Shown piece after piece: positions 9,323-17,717 of a stretch of DNA of 64,000 nt. The notes beneath the pieces are model-generated. The model had not been told where the DNA came from. It was given only the letters and a program-made list of their open reading frames with translations, and made no database searches. The stretch is from assembly GCA_964342355.1 (NCBI GenBank), contig CAYFFG010000007.1, forward strand, positions 62,001 to 126,000, given 5' to 3'. Positions within the stretch are counted from its first letter, which is position 1. Every line of letters starts with the position of its first letter. This DNA is from Hirschia sp964342355 (lineage in GTDB: Bacteria; Pseudomonadota; Alphaproteobacteria; Caulobacterales; Hyphomonadaceae). A program made the translations under genes and the position numbers.

Positions 9323-9359
9323 CGTTAAACTCACCCTCCAAGAGAGCGTACAGTGGTAA

Positions 9360-10295
9360 ATGGCGCGTCAAATGGTGAAAGTTATGACCCCGCATTCGAA
9401 CCAAAGAACCGGTAACAGAGGCGATACGGACTATCTGCCTTTGGGGGACGAAGGCGCTCCTTATGACGTGACTGAGGATAACAATCGCGGTCCGATGGTG
9501 CTGGCGCTTGCCCTTGGCGTTATCGCGATATTCGGGGTTGTGGTGTGGAATGCGTACAAACAGGGCGTCAGAGCTGCTGATAGTTCAGCACTGCCATATA
9601 TCGCTTCAGAAGGCGCATTTAAGAAAACGCCAAATGATGGTGCGTCCAGCTATGCCAATCGCAATGTCGATTTGCATGTCCTTGACCAGGTAAGCGGTGA
9701 AGTTCGCGGAGAAGGCGATATTCAAGCCGCTGTCGTGCGTGAAGAACCATTGCCCGTTGCAACCGAAGTAAGCGCTCAACAAAACAATTCGGATAATGCA
9801 GTGGCGTCAAAACAATATGAAACAAACCGGACAACGAGTAACGCGCAGACAAAAGTGATTGGCTCTGAAGGCGCGCCAGTCAGGCTTGGTAGCCCCAATA
9901 CGGTGACCAGCACTGAGGTGCAGCCCACGCCAACTCCGGAACGCACTCCGAAGGCGATTGAGACAGTTCCGGCAAAACCTATTCAAAAGCCGACAGCGCT
10001 CGCAAAGGTGGAAAAACCGATCTTCACGCCGCAAACCGCGCCTAACGGGAAGTTTTTGGTGCAGATCGCTGCAGTTCAGAACCGAACAGATGTCGCTAAT
10101 GTTTGGCAGAGATCAGAAAAACGTAGCCCAACCCTGTTTCGTAAAGTGCTGCTGGATGTCCAAACAGTTGACCTCGGCGCAAAGGGCGTGTGGCATCGCA
10201 TTAGGGCCGGAAGTTTTGATTCGCGCACAGATGCGTCAGCATTCTGCAAGGCGCTTAAGAACGACGGCGGTGATTGCATCGTGGTAGAAAAATGA
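9360..10295 (+). CDS. SPOR-domain membrane protein
   Basis: A 311-residue bitopic protein: a polar cytoplasmic N-terminus of about 45 residues, one transmembrane helix (about 46-65, MVLALALGVIAIFGVVVW), a long low-complexity periplasmic linker rich in T, P, K and E, and a C-terminal SPOR domain (about 225-308, starting GKFLVQIAAVQNRTDVANVW). SPOR domains bind glycan strands stripped of peptides at division sites, so a septal role is likely. Three ATG codons lie close together at the start (9360, 9372, 9384) and none has a strong ribosome site. The stop overlaps the nagZ start by four bases. Confidence 0.85.
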   Translation: MARQMVKVMTPHSNQRTGNRGDTDYLPLGDEGAPYDVTEDNNRGPMVLALALGVIAIFGVVVWNAYKQGVRAADSSALPYIASEGAFKKTPNDGASSYANRNVDLHVLDQVSGEVRGEGDIQAAVVREEPLPVATEVSAQQNNSDNAVASKQYETNRTTSNAQTKVIGSEGAPVRLGSPNTVTSTEVQPTPTPERTPKAIETVPAKPIQKPTALAKVEKPIFTPQTAPNGKFLVQIAAVQNRTDVANVWQRSEKRSPTLFRKVLLDVQTVDLGAKGVWHRIRAGSFDSRTDASAFCKALKNDGGDCIVVEK

Positions 10296-11338
10296 CAGAC
10301 ATGAAGGCGTGTATTCTCAGCATTTCAGGCGAAACCCTGACAGATGATGAGATCGCCTTCTTGAAAGACGCCAATCCCTGGGGCCTCATTTTGATGGGAC
10401 GATCCATCAAAACGAAAACACAGGTTAAAGCGCTCACTCAGGATATTTGGGCAACGCTTGGTCGCGGGTGCCTGATATTTACCGATCAGGAAGGCGGTCG
10501 TGTGCGTCGGATGCGCCCGCCAGAATGGCCAGAATTTCCTGCGGCCTTCACTTTTTTGAGCCTTTACAGGCAATCTGAAGAACTCGGTTTAGAGGCGGCT
10601 TGGCTTAGCCATCGCCTGATGGCGCATGAAATGCGTGAAATAGGCATTTATGCGGACTGTGCGCCAGATCTGGACCTGCGTATTCCTGGGGCGCATGAAG
10701 TAGTGGGTGACCGCGCATTTGGTGAAACGCCTGAGCAGGTGATTGCTTTGGCCCGCGCCGCGCTTAACGGATTGCATGATGGCGGTGTGGCTGGTGTGAT
10801 CAAGCATATGCCAGGACATGGGCGCGCTATGGTTGATACGCACAAGGCATTGCCAATCGTTGAGGCGTCGGAAGATGAGCTAGCGACAGATTTTGCCGCA
10901 TTTGTTGGTCTTAAAGACGCTGAAATGGGGATGACGGCCCACATTGCTTATACAGCATATGACGCGGACAATGCCGGGACGATCTCATCGACCATTATAG
11001 GCAAGATTATCCGTGACAAAATTGGCTTTGATGGCCTGTTGATGACTGATGACCTTGGCATGGATGCGCTGGGCGGATCACTGGGATCGCGCGCGTCGAT
11101 GGCGATAGAGGCTGGTTGCGATATTGCGCTGCATTGTGCTGGTTTTAAACCTGATGCTGAGACCATTTTAAAAGAGATGATCGAAATCGCTGATATTGCG
11201 CCCACTTTGTCTGGTAAATCGCTAGCGCGCGCTGAGGGTGCGGAGCAGGCGGCGACAAGTCTTCAACCCTTCGATATTGAAGCAGGGTGGGAGAGGCTCG
11301 AAGAGTTATTGGCCAAAACCAGGATGGCAGGCGTCTGA
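10292..11338 (+). CDS. nagZ: beta-N-acetylhexosaminidase, peptidoglycan recycling
   Basis: A 348-residue cytoplasmic glycoside hydrolase family 3 enzyme that removes GlcNAc from anhydro-muropeptides. The signature KHMPGHG (171-177) with Asp182 and His184 (VDTH) carries the acid/base dyad. The nucleophile aspartate is in MTDDLGMDAL near 253-254. The start ATG at 10292 overlaps the SPOR gene stop (ATGA), which also rules out the upstream TTG at 10274. It overlaps scpA by one base. Position and length are the usual ones for alphaproteobacteria. Confidence 0.93.
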   Translation: MTDMKACILSISGETLTDDEIAFLKDANPWGLILMGRSIKTKTQVKALTQDIWATLGRGCLIFTDQEGGRVRRMRPPEWPEFPAAFTFLSLYRQSEELGLEAAWLSHRLMAHEMREIGIYADCAPDLDLRIPGAHEVVGDRAFGETPEQVIALARAALNGLHDGGVAGVIKHMPGHGRAMVDTHKALPIVEASEDELATDFAAFVGLKDAEMGMTAHIAYTAYDADNAGTISSTIIGKIIRDKIGFDGLLMTDDLGMDALGGSLGSRASMAIEAGCDIALHCAGFKPDAETILKEMIEIADIAPTLSGKSLARAEGAEQAATSLQPFDIEAGWERLEELLAKTRMAGV

Positions 11339-12165
11339 TGGCGCGTGAACGCGACGCCGCGCTTGATGAAGCTGTAAGCGACATCGCTGATGCAGCGGAG
11401 CACGACTTGTTTGTCGTTGATGTTCATGGGTTTGAAGGCCCTTTGCATCTTTTGCTAGAATTGGCGCGCAAGCAAAAGGTTGACCTCTTAGAAGTTTCCA
11501 TTTTGGAACTGGCGGAGCAGTATCTTTCTTTCATCTTGGAGGCGCGCAGCCAACGTATCGACTTGGCAGCGGATTATCTCCTGATGGCGTCCTGGTTGGC
11601 GTTTTTAAAGTCCAGACTGTTGTTGCCAAAACCTGAAACGCCAGACGTCAGTGAGATGGGCGGCGAAGAGATGGCGGAAAGGCTGGCGTTTCGATTGGCG
11701 CGGTTGGATGCGATGCGGGAGGCGGGACGGGACCTTCAAGCACTGGATATCACGGGACGTGATGTGTTTGTGCGTGGTGCGCCAGAGCAAACGCGTATCA
11801 ACCGAAAGACAACGTACGCAACCAGTATGTATGATCTGATGAAGGCGTTTGGAGATGTGACTAACCGCACACATCAGAAACGATCACATGTTATTCGTCG
11901 TCAGCCGGTGTTTGCGCTGGAAAGTGCGCGTAAGACTTTGAAAAAGATGACACCACAATTATCAGATTGGGTCGCGATCCAGACATTCAGACGTCCAGAT
12001 GATGAGCCAGAAGAGACGCCGCTACATTCCATAACAGCAAGTTATTTTGCCGCTGCGCTGGAACTGACACGCGACAGGGCTGTCGACTTGCGCCAAGATT
12101 CACCCTTATCTGACCTTTACATAAAACGCGCTGAGATAAACGACGCTGGAAAACATGCGCCATGA
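11338..12165 (+). CDS. scpA: segregation and condensation protein A
   Basis: A 275-residue kleisin subunit of the SMC-ScpAB condensin, bridging SMC heads. The diagnostic start FEGPLHLLLELARKQKVDLL (about 32-51) and the following EVSILELAEQYLSF are clear. The C-terminal part contains the winged-helix kleisin end. The ATG at 11338 forms a TGATG junction with nagZ; the frame's upstream GTG at 11287 lies inside nagZ and was rejected. The stop overlaps scpB by four bases, so the two partners are coupled. Confidence 0.93.
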   Translation: MARERDAALDEAVSDIADAAEHDLFVVDVHGFEGPLHLLLELARKQKVDLLEVSILELAEQYLSFILEARSQRIDLAADYLLMASWLAFLKSRLLLPKPETPDVSEMGGEEMAERLAFRLARLDAMREAGRDLQALDITGRDVFVRGAPEQTRINRKTTYATSMYDLMKAFGDVTNRTHQKRSHVIRRQPVFALESARKTLKKMTPQLSDWVAIQTFRRPDDEPEETPLHSITASYFAAALELTRDRAVDLRQDSPLSDLYIKRAEINDAGKHAP

Positions 12166-13106
12166 CCGACACACCCGCCACACCAGAAAGTATTCGTGAC
12201 GAAATTCGCCGTCTCTCTCGTGAACAAAAGAAGCGAGAGCGCCTAAAGAAAGATCAGTCTCAGGACGAGACGGAACACGCGGCGCCAGTAAAAACTGAGC
12301 CGGTGATACCAGTTGAAGTCGAACAGGCTATTTATGGACGGGTTGAGCGTTTGGCGGATGATCACCCCAACGAACCAGAATTTGTTCAAACAGCGCAGGC
12401 GGAGGCTGAGCCTGTTGAGAGTTTGAAAGCAGAGATAGGCGCAGACATCGAACCTGCGCAACTAAGTGAAACCCTGCGCCGGGCAGAAGCGATATTGTTT
12501 GCGACGGACAAGCCAATCCCGGCGGCTAAACTGGCTGAAAGCCTGCCTCCCGGTGCTGACATTGGCGCGACACTGATGCAATTGCAGAAACTGTATCTTG
12601 GTCGAGGGGTGCAGCTGGTCGAAATTGCTGATGGTTGGCGGTTCCAGACGGCAAGCGACCTTGCTTTTTTGTTCGAAGAGACGCGCCAGGAAGAGCGAAA
12701 GCTATCAAAGGCGGCGCTGGAAACCCTATCGATTATCGCTTATTGTCAGCCAGTTACACGTGCAGAAATAGAGGATGTGCGCGGGGTGGCTGTCTCAAAA
12801 GGCACTATTGATGTGCTGCTTGAAATGAACTGGGTGCGCGTGCGCGGTCGCCGTAAAACGCCTGGCCGACCGGTGACTTATGGAACCACTGTCGATTTTC
12901 TGGAGCATTTCGGTCTGCAAAGCCTGGATGACTTGCCCGGACGTGAGGAATTAAAAACAGCTGGCTTGTTGTCATCGCGTGTGCCTGAAAACTTTCAGAT
13001 GCCGCGCCCAGTGGGATCTGAAGCGGAAGAGGCATTACTCGAAGAACCGGAAGATGATGGACATGACACTGATTTTCACACAGATTTTATGAGTTCTGAA
13101 AATTAG
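12162..13106 (+). CDS. scpB: segregation and condensation protein B with long N-terminal extension
   Basis: ScpB pairs with ScpA at the SMC complex. The tandem winged-helix core runs from about residue 100 (LSETLRRAEAILFATDKPIP) through the conserved LETLSIIAYCQPVTRAEIE to about 280. The protein is 314 residues, longer than the roughly 200 usual for ScpB. The first about 100 residues are a charged, proline- and glutamate-rich stretch starting with a basic helix (RREQKK-like composition), and an acidic tail follows the core. These extensions look disordered. The start is fixed by the ATGA overlap with scpA. Confidence 0.92.
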   Translation: MTDTPATPESIRDEIRRLSREQKKRERLKKDQSQDETEHAAPVKTEPVIPVEVEQAIYGRVERLADDHPNEPEFVQTAQAEAEPVESLKAEIGADIEPAQLSETLRRAEAILFATDKPIPAAKLAESLPPGADIGATLMQLQKLYLGRGVQLVEIADGWRFQTASDLAFLFEETRQEERKLSKAALETLSIIAYCQPVTRAEIEDVRGVAVSKGTIDVLLEMNWVRVRGRRKTPGRPVTYGTTVDFLEHFGLQSLDDLPGREELKTAGLLSSRVPENFQMPRPVGSEAEEALLEEPEDDGHDTDFHTDFMSSEN

Positions 13107-13154
13107 TGCAGAATTCCTGAGCAGTATTTTAACGGCGTTTGCGTCACTAAGTCA

Positions 13155-13225
13155 GCTCACATAGTTTGCAGGTGAGCGTATCATCTTCTAAGTAAGTGTT
13201 GAACGCTTTCGTTCGACTTGGAGAG
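13155..13225 (+). promoter_or_regulatory. tatA leader with two small hairpins and ribosome site
   Basis: In the 128-base scpB-tatA gap, GCTCAC/GTGAGC (13155-13160 with 13172-13177) forms a six-pair stem. GTTGAACG/CGTTCGAC (13198-13205 with 13210-13217) forms an eight-pair stem with one G-U pair and a CTTT loop. GGAGAG follows at 13220, before the tatA ATG. The first may end the scpB transcript; the second sits directly before the ribosome site. Function is inferred only. Confidence 0.3.
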
Positions 13226-13234
13226 TTATAGATT

Positions 13235-13480
13235 ATGGGTATTGGCGGTATTGGCCCTTTACAGTTGATTATCGTGCTGGTGATCGCACTGCTGGTGTTT
13301 GGCGGTCGTGGTCGTATTTCATCTATTATGGGTGATTTGGCCAAAGGCATGAAAAGCTTTCGCCAGGGCCTCAAAGACGAGGACAAAGCCGATGATGCAG
13401 ATGACGCTGCTTCTCCAAAGGCTTTGAACGACGCCGACACGATCGACGCGACACCGCAAAAAGACAAAACGCAGGCTTAA
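13235..13480 (+). CDS. tatA: Sec-independent protein translocase subunit TatA
   Basis: An 81-residue protein with one N-terminal transmembrane helix (about 7-22, PLQLIIVLVIALLVFG), the conserved FG hinge (22-23), an amphipathic helix (ISSIMGDLAKGMKSFRQGL) and an acidic, lysine-rich tail. TatA forms the pore-like assembly moving folded proteins across the inner membrane. GGAGAG lies upstream of the ATG. It begins the tatABC set and is separated from tatB by 70 bases. Confidence 0.95.
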   Translation: MGIGGIGPLQLIIVLVIALLVFGGRGRISSIMGDLAKGMKSFRQGLKDEDKADDADDAASPKALNDADTIDATPQKDKTQA

Positions 13481-13550
13481 GCCACGCGGACGATGTAGAT
13501 TAGGCGTCTATGCTTGGTTTGGGCGCAGGCGTGCGAGGAGTGCTGGCGCG

Positions 13551-14051
13551 ATGATGCCACAAATTGGTTTTTCGGAAATGCTGTTGCTCGGCATTCTGGC
13601 GCTTGTTGTGCTAGGGCCGCGCGATTTGCCGTTGATGATGCGCAAATTTGGTCGTTTCACCGGAAAACTTAGAGCGATGGCTTGGGAATTCCGCCAAAGT
13701 TTTGATGAGATTGGGCGTCAGGCGGAGCTCGACGAACTTCGCAAAGAAGTTGAAGCGCTGAAAAAGTCCACTGTTGATCCGATCAAACAGGATCTGGAAC
13801 AAACCCAAGCGGAAATGAGAGCTGAAAGCGCAGCGGTCACAAAAGCAATCGCCGACACGTCAAAGCCTATAGAGCATCCTGAGACGGATACGGTTGGAGC
13901 GGAAACTGCTGCATCTGAAGATGAAATGAAACCATTGGACAAACCGGACGCTGCCGATCAATCCGAACCTTCATCCGAAGGTGATGTAGATACTGCCGAA
14001 AAGAAACCAGCAACAGTGACAGCAAACAGCCAGAAGGACGCCGCTGAATGA
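13551..14051 (+). CDS. tatB: Sec-independent protein translocase subunit TatB
   Basis: A 166-residue protein starting MMPQIGFSEMLLLG, with the N-terminal helix, the TatB-type LGPRDLP hinge (about 21-27), an amphipathic helix and a long acidic, probably disordered tail. TatB with TatC forms the twin-arginine signal receptor. Two ATGs are adjacent; the first is better spaced from GAGGAG. The stop overlaps tatC by four bases. Confidence 0.93.
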   Translation: MMPQIGFSEMLLLGILALVVLGPRDLPLMMRKFGRFTGKLRAMAWEFRQSFDEIGRQAELDELRKEVEALKKSTVDPIKQDLEQTQAEMRAESAAVTKAIADTSKPIEHPETDTVGAETAASEDEMKPLDKPDAADQSEPSSEGDVDTAEKKPATVTANSQKDAAE

Positions 14052-14875
14052 GCGAGTCGACACAACTGGCGAAGACCACCACTGAAATTGACGACATAGA
14101 AGCTAGCCGCGCACCGTTGCAGGAGCACTTGAACGAGCTGCGCTCGCGCCTAATTCGCATCGTTCTTGCCGTTTCGATCTGTTCGATTCTTGCGTTCTTT
14201 GTCACGCAGGTGATGATCGACTTCCTGATGGAGCCCTTCTATCAGGCAAAAGAAAAATACGGCACAGAGAACCCAATTGATGGGGTGTTCTTTGAAAGCG
14301 CGTTTGAAATTCTGTTCATCCGGTTACGTATGGCGATTATTGTCGGGGTTGCAGCCGCTTTCCCGTTAATTGCCTGGGAAATCTACGCTTTTGTAGCGCC
14401 TGGACTTTATAAGTCTGAGCGCCAAGCTGTATTGCCTTATCTGTTTGCGACGCCGTTCCTGTTTGTGGCGGGCGCTGCGTTGGTTTATTACATGATCCTG
14501 CCATTTGTGATGCGTTTCGCATTTGGACAGGAATTTGAAGGTGTGACCTTCCTGCCTAAGGCGAAGCCTTATGTGGATCTGGCGATTTCACTGATTGCGG
14601 CGTTTGGTGTTGCGTTTCAGACGCCGATTGTCTTGTCGCTGCTTGCGCGTGCTGGAATCGTAAATGCGCAAATGCTGCGTAAAGGCCGCAAATATGCGGT
14701 GTTCATTATCTTCGTGATGGCAATGTTCTTAACCCCGCCTGACCCGTTCTCACAGACAGCTTTGGCTGTGCCAGTCTATCTGCTTTATGAATTAGGAATT
14801 ATCGCCGCAGCGATGGTCCAGAAAAAGCGGGAAGAAGAAGACGAGAACGAAGCGGTTGGAACCGGCGCACCTTAA
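14048..14875 (+). CDS. tatC: Sec-independent protein translocase subunit TatC
   Basis: A 275-residue polytopic protein with six hydrophobic helices. The cytoplasmic N-terminal signature PLQEHLNELRSRL is present, as are FMEPFYQ-like and ESAFEILFIRLRMAII segments and the conserved TPPDPFSQ near the end. It binds the twin-arginine motif of Tat substrates. The ATGA overlap with tatB sets the start. The cytoplasmic tail (KKREEEDENE) is charged. Confidence 0.95.
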   Translation: MSESTQLAKTTTEIDDIEASRAPLQEHLNELRSRLIRIVLAVSICSILAFFVTQVMIDFLMEPFYQAKEKYGTENPIDGVFFESAFEILFIRLRMAIIVGVAAAFPLIAWEIYAFVAPGLYKSERQAVLPYLFATPFLFVAGAALVYYMILPFVMRFAFGQEFEGVTFLPKAKPYVDLAISLIAAFGVAFQTPIVLSLLARAGIVNAQMLRKGRKYAVFIIFVMAMFLTPPDPFSQTALAVPVYLLYELGIIAAAMVQKKREEEDENEAVGTGAP

Positions 14876-14885
14876 GAAGGTTTTT
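14869..14885 (+). terminator. weak terminator-like hairpin at end of tatC
   Basis: ACCTT-AAG-AAGGT followed by TTTTT spans the tatC stop. CCGGCG before it and CGCCGG after it could form an outer stem. It is short, so only a possible transcription end between tatC and the convergent DoxX-type gene. Confidence 0.35.
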
Positions 14886-14918
14886 AAACTACGCCGGCTC
14901 TCAAAGCATTTGTGGGTT

Positions 14919-15443
14919 TTAAGCTGTTGCTGTTTCAGCCTCTGAATTCTCTTCGGTTTTTGCTTCACGCTTGCCCAGCGCTGCGCCAATTTCTGTGAAC
15001 AGGCCGATCAGGGCCTTGCGGCGCATGATCACCATGGTCATCGAACCCACCCATACGATGCATGCGGCAAGAAACAGTCCGCCACCGTCATTGTTCGGGT
15101 CAATGCCAAGTGGTGTGAACAGGTGGAAACTGATCGCGCCGGACATAACCGCCAGACCAATGAGCGCGCCAAGGCCCTGAAGGCGTTTGAAGCCAAATGC
15201 TGCGCCAGCCAGAACGAGCGCAGACGCAAACAACTCGGCGGTGCCGATGACGTATTGGCTGAAAAGGCCAGTTTGCGCAAAGAGGCCGTCAGCGCCAAGG
15301 CTAGCAGCCCAGCCATTGAGCTTTTCTGTGAAGATTACCTGTGTTTCGGGCGCGTTGGTGAATTTGTAGCGGAGGGAGTCAAGGAATATCACTGACAAGA
15401 ATAGCGATATCGCCCAGTGGAAATATTTGAGGATGAAGGACAT
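14919..15443 (-). CDS. DoxX-like four-helix membrane protein
   Basis: A 174-residue membrane protein with four hydrophobic segments (about 8-22, 62-85, 90-108, 120-140), the pattern of the DoxX/DUF6-helix group; the segment VIGTAELFASALVLAGA is DoxX-like. The C-terminus is a charged alanine- and glutamate-rich tail (KREAKTEENSEAE). The N-terminus lacks a cleavable signal. It lies on the opposite strand between tatC and serS, which in related genomes are often neighbours, so it looks like a local insertion. Function is unknown; DoxX relatives have been linked to redox or small-molecule roles, but nothing here fixes that. Confidence 0.68.
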   Translation of the reverse strand: MSFILKYFHWAISLFLSVIFLDSLRYKFTNAPETQVIFTEKLNGWAASLGADGLFAQTGLFSQYVIGTAELFASALVLAGAAFGFKRLQGLGALIGLAVMSGAISFHLFTPLGIDPNNDGGGLFLAACIVWVGSMTMVIMRRKALIGLFTEIGAALGKREAKTEENSEAETATA

Positions 15444-15634
15444 GTGGGGTGTTCCTGCGAGTCATGTTGAACTTTTGTATTAGCAACTTATCCCGTCTTC
15501 GTGCGACTGGCGAATAAAGAAGGTCTCATCATTTCGTGAGCACGACTTTACAAGTGTGAATGTAATCTGACCTCTGGCCTTTCGCGCTCACCGTGTTATG
15601 GGCTCAGGCATTCACCATCATGAGGAGATGAATC

Positions 15635-16930
15635 ATGCATGACATCCGCGCCATCCGTGACAATCCGGACGCTTTCATCAAGGGATGGAACCGTCGCAAA
15701 TCGGGTTTGGGTGATGTGGTGTCTTCGATCCTGGAGTTGGATGAGAAATTACGTGCTGCTGTCTCCCGCAAACAGGAAGCTGAACAGACACGCAATGCGT
15801 CGTCAAAACTGATCGGCAAGGCGAAAGCGTCTGGTGATGAGGCCGAAGCCCAGCGCCTGATGGCGGCTGTGGCGGCAGCCAAAGACGTGATGGAAAAGAT
15901 TGGCGAGGAAGAAGCCGCCATTCGTGGCGAACTGGATGGTATTCTTGCTGGCCTGCCGAATATTCCGCGTGACGACATCCCTGACGGGGAAGACGAAGAA
16001 GCCAATGCTGAAGTTCGCAAATGGGGTGAGCCAACGGTCCTGGGTTTTGAAGCTAAAGATCATGCTGATCTTGGTGAAGCGCTCGGCATGATGGATTTTG
16101 AAACGGCCGTAAAAATGTCTGGCGCTCGGTTTGTATTGTTGAGCGGTAAGCTGGCGAAACTTGAGCGCGCGCTGACGCAGTTCATGTTGGACGTGCAGAC
16201 CGAAGAGAATGGCTATGTTGAGTGTTCGCCGCCTGTCCTTGTGAAGGAAAACGCGCTTTATGGCACAGGGCAATTGCCGAAATTTGAAGAGGATCTCTTC
16301 AAGACGACTGCAGATCATTACTTGATACCAACAGCCGAGGTGTCTCTGACCAACATCGTTGCGGACGCCATGATTGAGGAAAGCTATCTGCCACGCCGCT
16401 ATACCGCCGCGACGCCGTGTTTCCGGTCGGAAGCGGGCAGCGCAGGGCGCGACACCAAGGGGATGATCCGTCTGCACCAGTTTACAAAAGTGGAAATGGT
16501 GTCTGTCACCAAACCTGAAGACTCAGACGCCGAACTGGAGCGTATGACCGGGTGCGCGGAAGGGATTCTGCAGAAACTGGAACTGCCTTATCGCGTCATG
16601 GAGCTTTGTACAGGCGACATGGGATTTGGCGCACAACGCACCTATGACCTTGAGGTCTGGTTGCCGAGCCAGGACACATACCGTGAGATATCATCGTGTT
16701 CGACCTGCGGTGACTTTCAGGCGCGCCGCATGAATGCGCGCTTTAAACGCACGCCAACCGAAGAAAATAAAAAGCCAAAGCCAGAGTTTGTTCACACGCT
16801 CAACGGATCCGGACTGGCTGTTGGTCGCACGCTGGTGGCTGTCTTGGAGAATTATCAGCGCGAAGACGGATCGATCGCAGTTCCTAAAGTGCTGCAATCC
16901 TATATGGGCGGACTTGAGGTGATTTCATAA
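15635..16930 (+). CDS. serS: serine--tRNA ligase
   Basis: A 431-residue class II aminoacyl-tRNA synthetase charging tRNA-Ser and tRNA-Sec. The N-terminal tRNA-binding coiled coil covers about residues 1-110 (starting MHDIRAIRDNPDAFIKGW). The catalytic core has motif 2 (PCFRSEAGSAGRDTKGMIRLH) and motif 3 (LNGSGLAVGRTLVAVLENYQ). Length is standard. GAGGAG precedes the ATG by a good distance. The stop codon overlaps the surE start by one base, so serS and surE are cotranscribed. Confidence 0.97.
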   Translation: MHDIRAIRDNPDAFIKGWNRRKSGLGDVVSSILELDEKLRAAVSRKQEAEQTRNASSKLIGKAKASGDEAEAQRLMAAVAAAKDVMEKIGEEEAAIRGELDGILAGLPNIPRDDIPDGEDEEANAEVRKWGEPTVLGFEAKDHADLGEALGMMDFETAVKMSGARFVLLSGKLAKLERALTQFMLDVQTEENGYVECSPPVLVKENALYGTGQLPKFEEDLFKTTADHYLIPTAEVSLTNIVADAMIEESYLPRRYTAATPCFRSEAGSAGRDTKGMIRLHQFTKVEMVSVTKPEDSDAELERMTGCAEGILQKLELPYRVMELCTGDMGFGAQRTYDLEVWLPSQDTYREISSCSTCGDFQARRMNARFKRTPTEENKKPKPEFVHTLNGSGLAVGRTLVAVLENYQREDGSIAVPKVLQSYMGGLEVIS

Positions 16931-17697
16931 TGCGTATTCTGGTCACAAATGACGATGGCATGGACGCGCCAGGCCTTGTTGTCATGGAAGAGATTGCGCG
17001 GACATTATCTGATGATGTCTGGATGATTGCGCCATTGATGGAGCAATCCGGGCAAGGGCGGTCGATCACCGTGTCTCAGGCTGTGCGTGTGGATCAGCGC
17101 GCTGAGAAGCGCTTTCGCATAGAAGGCACGCCGACCGATTGTGTGGTGATCGGTTTGCATCACATTATGGCGGACAATCCGCCGGACCTGATCCTTTCTG
17201 GGGTCAATGCGGGGCAAAATATCGGCGAGGACACATCTCAGTCCGGTACGATCGGCGCGGTCATGCAGGGCATGAATATTGGCGTGCCGGGGATTGCGTT
17301 TTCCCAGACTAAAGGCATGCGAAAAGGTGAGCCTATCCCATGGGAGACGGCAAAAGCATGGGGGCCGCGTGTGTTGAAACGCCTGATAGACCATGGCTGG
17401 CCAAAAGACGTTGTGATGAATGTGAACTTTCCCGATTGTCTGCCTGACGAAGTAGCCGGTACGGAAGTCACATTCCAAGGGGTACGCGATTTCCCGATTA
17501 TCAAATCTGAAAAACGCACAGACCTGCGTGGACGTGAATATTACTGGATGGCGCATTCAGGACCTAAGTCCGATCCGCCAGAGGGCTCAGACCTCTTAGC
17601 GATATATAACCGCAAGATCAGTATCTCTCCTTTAGGGTTGGATTTGACCAATTATGCATTTCGTGATGCTCTGAAAGACACATTGGGTGACGTATAG
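16930..17697 (+). CDS. surE: 5'/3'-nucleotidase SurE
   Basis: A 255-residue metal-dependent nucleoside monophosphatase. The family start MRILVTNDDGMDAPGL carries the metal-binding Asp8-Asp9. The conserved APLMEQSGQGRSIT and SGVNAGQNIGEDTSQSGT segments follow. SurE is a stationary-phase survival protein and commonly precedes pcm, as here (20-base gap). The start is set by the overlap with serS. Confidence 0.95.
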   Translation: MRILVTNDDGMDAPGLVVMEEIARTLSDDVWMIAPLMEQSGQGRSITVSQAVRVDQRAEKRFRIEGTPTDCVVIGLHHIMADNPPDLILSGVNAGQNIGEDTSQSGTIGAVMQGMNIGVPGIAFSQTKGMRKGEPIPWETAKAWGPRVLKRLIDHGWPKDVVMNVNFPDCLPDEVAGTEVTFQGVRDFPIIKSEKRTDLRGREYYWMAHSGPKSDPPEGSDLLAIYNRKISISPLGLDLTNYAFRDALKDTLGDV

Positions 17698-17717
17698 TCT
17701 AACAAAAGAGACGCGAC

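Noticed and set aside
10274..10291. TTG start for nagZ
   Set aside because: The ATG at 10292 overlapping the SPOR gene stop is the normal coupling and matches the family N-terminus.
15803..16477. 224-codon minus-strand frame
   Set aside because: Antisense to serS, which has all class II synthetase motifs.
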